Below, piece by piece: positions 34,075 through 35,881 of a stretch of DNA of 35,881 nucleotides. Position numbers and translations under genes: made by a program. Position 1 is the first letter of the stretch. Every line of letters begins with the position of its first letter. The DNA is from Syncephalis plumigaleata. Taxonomy: Eukaryota > Zoopagomycota > Zoopagomycetes > Zoopagales > Piptocephalidaceae. The notes under the pieces are model-generated. The model saw only the letters and a list, made by a program, of their open reading frames with translations. It was not told the origin of the DNA and searched no databases. The stretch spans positions 1 to 35,881 of the forward strand of contig JAIXMF010000122.1 of assembly GCA_025201365.1 (NCBI GenBank), read 5' to 3'.

Positions 34075-35881
34075 AGAGTGAAAGAAATATATAGGCATTT
34101 TATTGTTCTTGTTGTTGCTGTTGTTGCTGTTTTCCATTTTTAATAATAAACTCATTCATGTAGTTGTTTATACAATAGAAGAATGATATAGCTATTATAA
34201 TTATTGGATGTAGCGCAATGTACTCGAGTGTCATGTGATTAGTCAAGACAGCAATAAGCTAAGCATTTCCACCATGTGGTGCACAAAGAATAATGGCCAT
34301 AAGGTAGGCTGACACATGGATATTGGCTCTATTGACGTGAATAGAAGTAAGAGAGAAAGGGAGAGAGAGAGACAGAAGCAAGCACATGGGACTAAGCCAA
34401 CAATCAGAACAATACACACATTCGACGACTTTAGAAGGTGCCATGCTTTCTTGACTACACAAATGCACCTAGAATAATACTAGTGAATAAAACAGTAATG
34501 GCACATATGTACATGGCCATGTGTGCGTGAGTGTGTGTATTCTCTTGTTCTCTATAATATGACGATGAGAGATCACGCTGCCATACGAGTGATACACGCG
34601 TTCACGCATGTGAAGGTACACGCGTCATATCAATATCGATATGCTTGTAATTTTAACAGCAATAGTATCAGTATCAATAGTAGCAATTATCTTTAACTTA
34701 CTATTCTGCTATTATGTTTAACGTATACACATTGATAATAGCTAGTTATCTAGTACATCATATAAAGGATATTCAGCCATTCTCTACAATTTATACGAAT
34801 GTGGAAGTGCGGAGACAATAGCATGGAAGCCTCGTGTCTAAATTCAAGCATTCATCCATCCACACAAGACACACGCACCACATCATCCATACAGTCATTG
34901 CCAGCACTACATGCACACACACACACACAGCCATCATCATCATCATCATCGTTATCATCATTATCACCCGCATTCACGCGCACACTTCAAATAGCTGGCG
35001 TTCAACCTTCACACTTCCTCTGTCTTTCTTCTTCTCATTTACTCATTTCGCTTGTTTCCTTCTATTTACTTTCATCTACTGTTACATTTGCTCTCGTATT
35101 GAGACTAGCAAGGTGAGTGGTCTAGTGTATGCTGGATAGGTGTGTTTGCAATAGTGGCTATCACCATTGCTACAGTGTTGAAACGGCGATATCAAGATGT
35201 CCATCTGCCTAATAGAACTATAAGCAATGACGCGACTGTTACCTACCTCTATTATCATACTATGCAAATGACGCATTATTAGACTATAGTCATGTATATC
35301 GTCGATATACTCTACTTAAATCTAAGAAGGATGATGATGATGGTAATAGTGATGTATATGTATATGACAAATACGTTGTCGTAATCAGCTTATATTATAT
35401 GCGTCTTGACGTGGTACTATTTATTGTTAGCGCGACAAGATGAAAAAAGCTATAAATGAAGTATGGCTTGTTCTACGCTTGTCTACGTGAAAACATGCGC
35501 TTTTCCTATAGTTAGTCATATGGTAGATGATGTGTAGATGGCGTTGTATGTACAGGCATCATCCTACCCGTGCAATTATACAGCTATACAGTCTTTCGGA
35601 ATAAGCTTATTTCTACAAATGATGCTGTTGTCACGTGGCAAGAGGGTAGCCGGTTCTTGCCCTGGCTGTTAGCGTGCGCATAGTGACGAGATGAGAGGAA
35701 GGTGTTTGTTGTTCGGCATGTGTCAGCCAGTTGAGATTATGCTATGTGATGACAACCATGTAATATGTATACATGTGTGTATTATTTCATATATATATAT
35801 ATCCTCTTTCTATGTGATAACGATAGAAATATAATACACGGAGATATGAATGCATATTTCATGCAATTAGATGAATAGGCT
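34075..35881. other. Right-end intergenic region, no supported gene
   Basis: About 1.8 kb follows PRP46. It contains purine-rich GAGA tracts (about 34348-34372), a CA run and ATC run (about 34911-34952), TG/TA runs and many TACACG-like words. Open frames such as 34799-35116 and 34834-35139 are driven by these repeats and show no domain. A gene may start beyond the right edge. Confidence 0.5.
34911..34952. repeat. CA and ATC simple-repeat cluster
   Basis: A run of about ten CA units is followed by about six ATC units in the right-end intergenic region. Confidence 0.8.

Noticed and set aside
34799-35139. Overlapping open frames of 105 and 101 residues at the right end
   Set aside because: They are built from CA and ATC runs; Ile/Ser/His-rich, with no domain and no splice continuation.

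Overview
The window is nuclear DNA of a compact, intron-rich eukaryote. The gene set (GOS1, CUS2/Tat-SF1, EXO70, AGC1, ERV25, SYG1/XPR1, FIG4, GIM5, PRP46, plus METTL4 and a BRD7/9-type bromodomain protein) and the short 45-90 nt introns with a TACTAAC-like branch point suggest an early-diverging fungus or a close relative. The exact lineage cannot be settled by eye. TAA, TAG and TGA all act as stops. No virus-like elements, transposons or tRNA/rRNA genes were seen.

Layout: 1-1424 intergenic; RCE1 (-, 1425-2627); GOS1 (+, 2866-3842); CUS2/HTATSF1 (+, 3980-5919); EXO70 (-, 6033-8887); METTL4 (+, 8999-10540); intronless AGC1 (+, 11017-13329); ERV25/TMED10 (+, 13801-14802); an extraordinary microexon gene (-, 15340-19220); BRD7/9 (+, 20158-21667); SYG1/XPR1 (-, 21808-25797); FIG4 (+, 26612-31077); GIM5/PFDN5 (-, 31147-31991); PRP46/PLRG1 (+, 32150-34074); then about 1.8 kb without a recognisable gene. 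Apart from the microexon gene, the genes are tightly packed, with divergent pairs separated by only 111-238 bp and convergent pairs by 69-140 bp. The products are unrelated housekeeping proteins: membrane traffic (GOS1, EXO70, ERV25, FIG4), splicing (CUS2, PRP46), CAAX processing, phosphate sensing or export, mitochondrial transport, tubulin/actin folding, and chromatin or nucleic-acid modification.

The main discovery is at 15650-19048 on the minus strand. What first looks like a degenerate satellite of about 83 bp period is a run of about 42 consecutive introns, 13 of them exactly 80 nt. Almost all are separated by exons of exactly 3 nt (37 cases) or 6 nt (4 cases), with one exon of 8 nt (or 2 nt). 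Each unit reads YAG|NNN|GTRAGT. Joined in order, the microexons keep one open phase and give a charged helix-forming peptide; both other phases hit stops. The introns look like diverged copies of each other. I know of no described gene with dozens of single-codon exons.

Other splicing oddities support a permissive splicing system: a textbook U12-type AT-AC intron in GIM5, at least four GC-AG introns among 86 conventional introns (three more in the array), and a 10-nt exon in CUS2. Exon boundaries were placed by hand from splice consensus, reading phase and protein-family conservation, and no transcript data were available.
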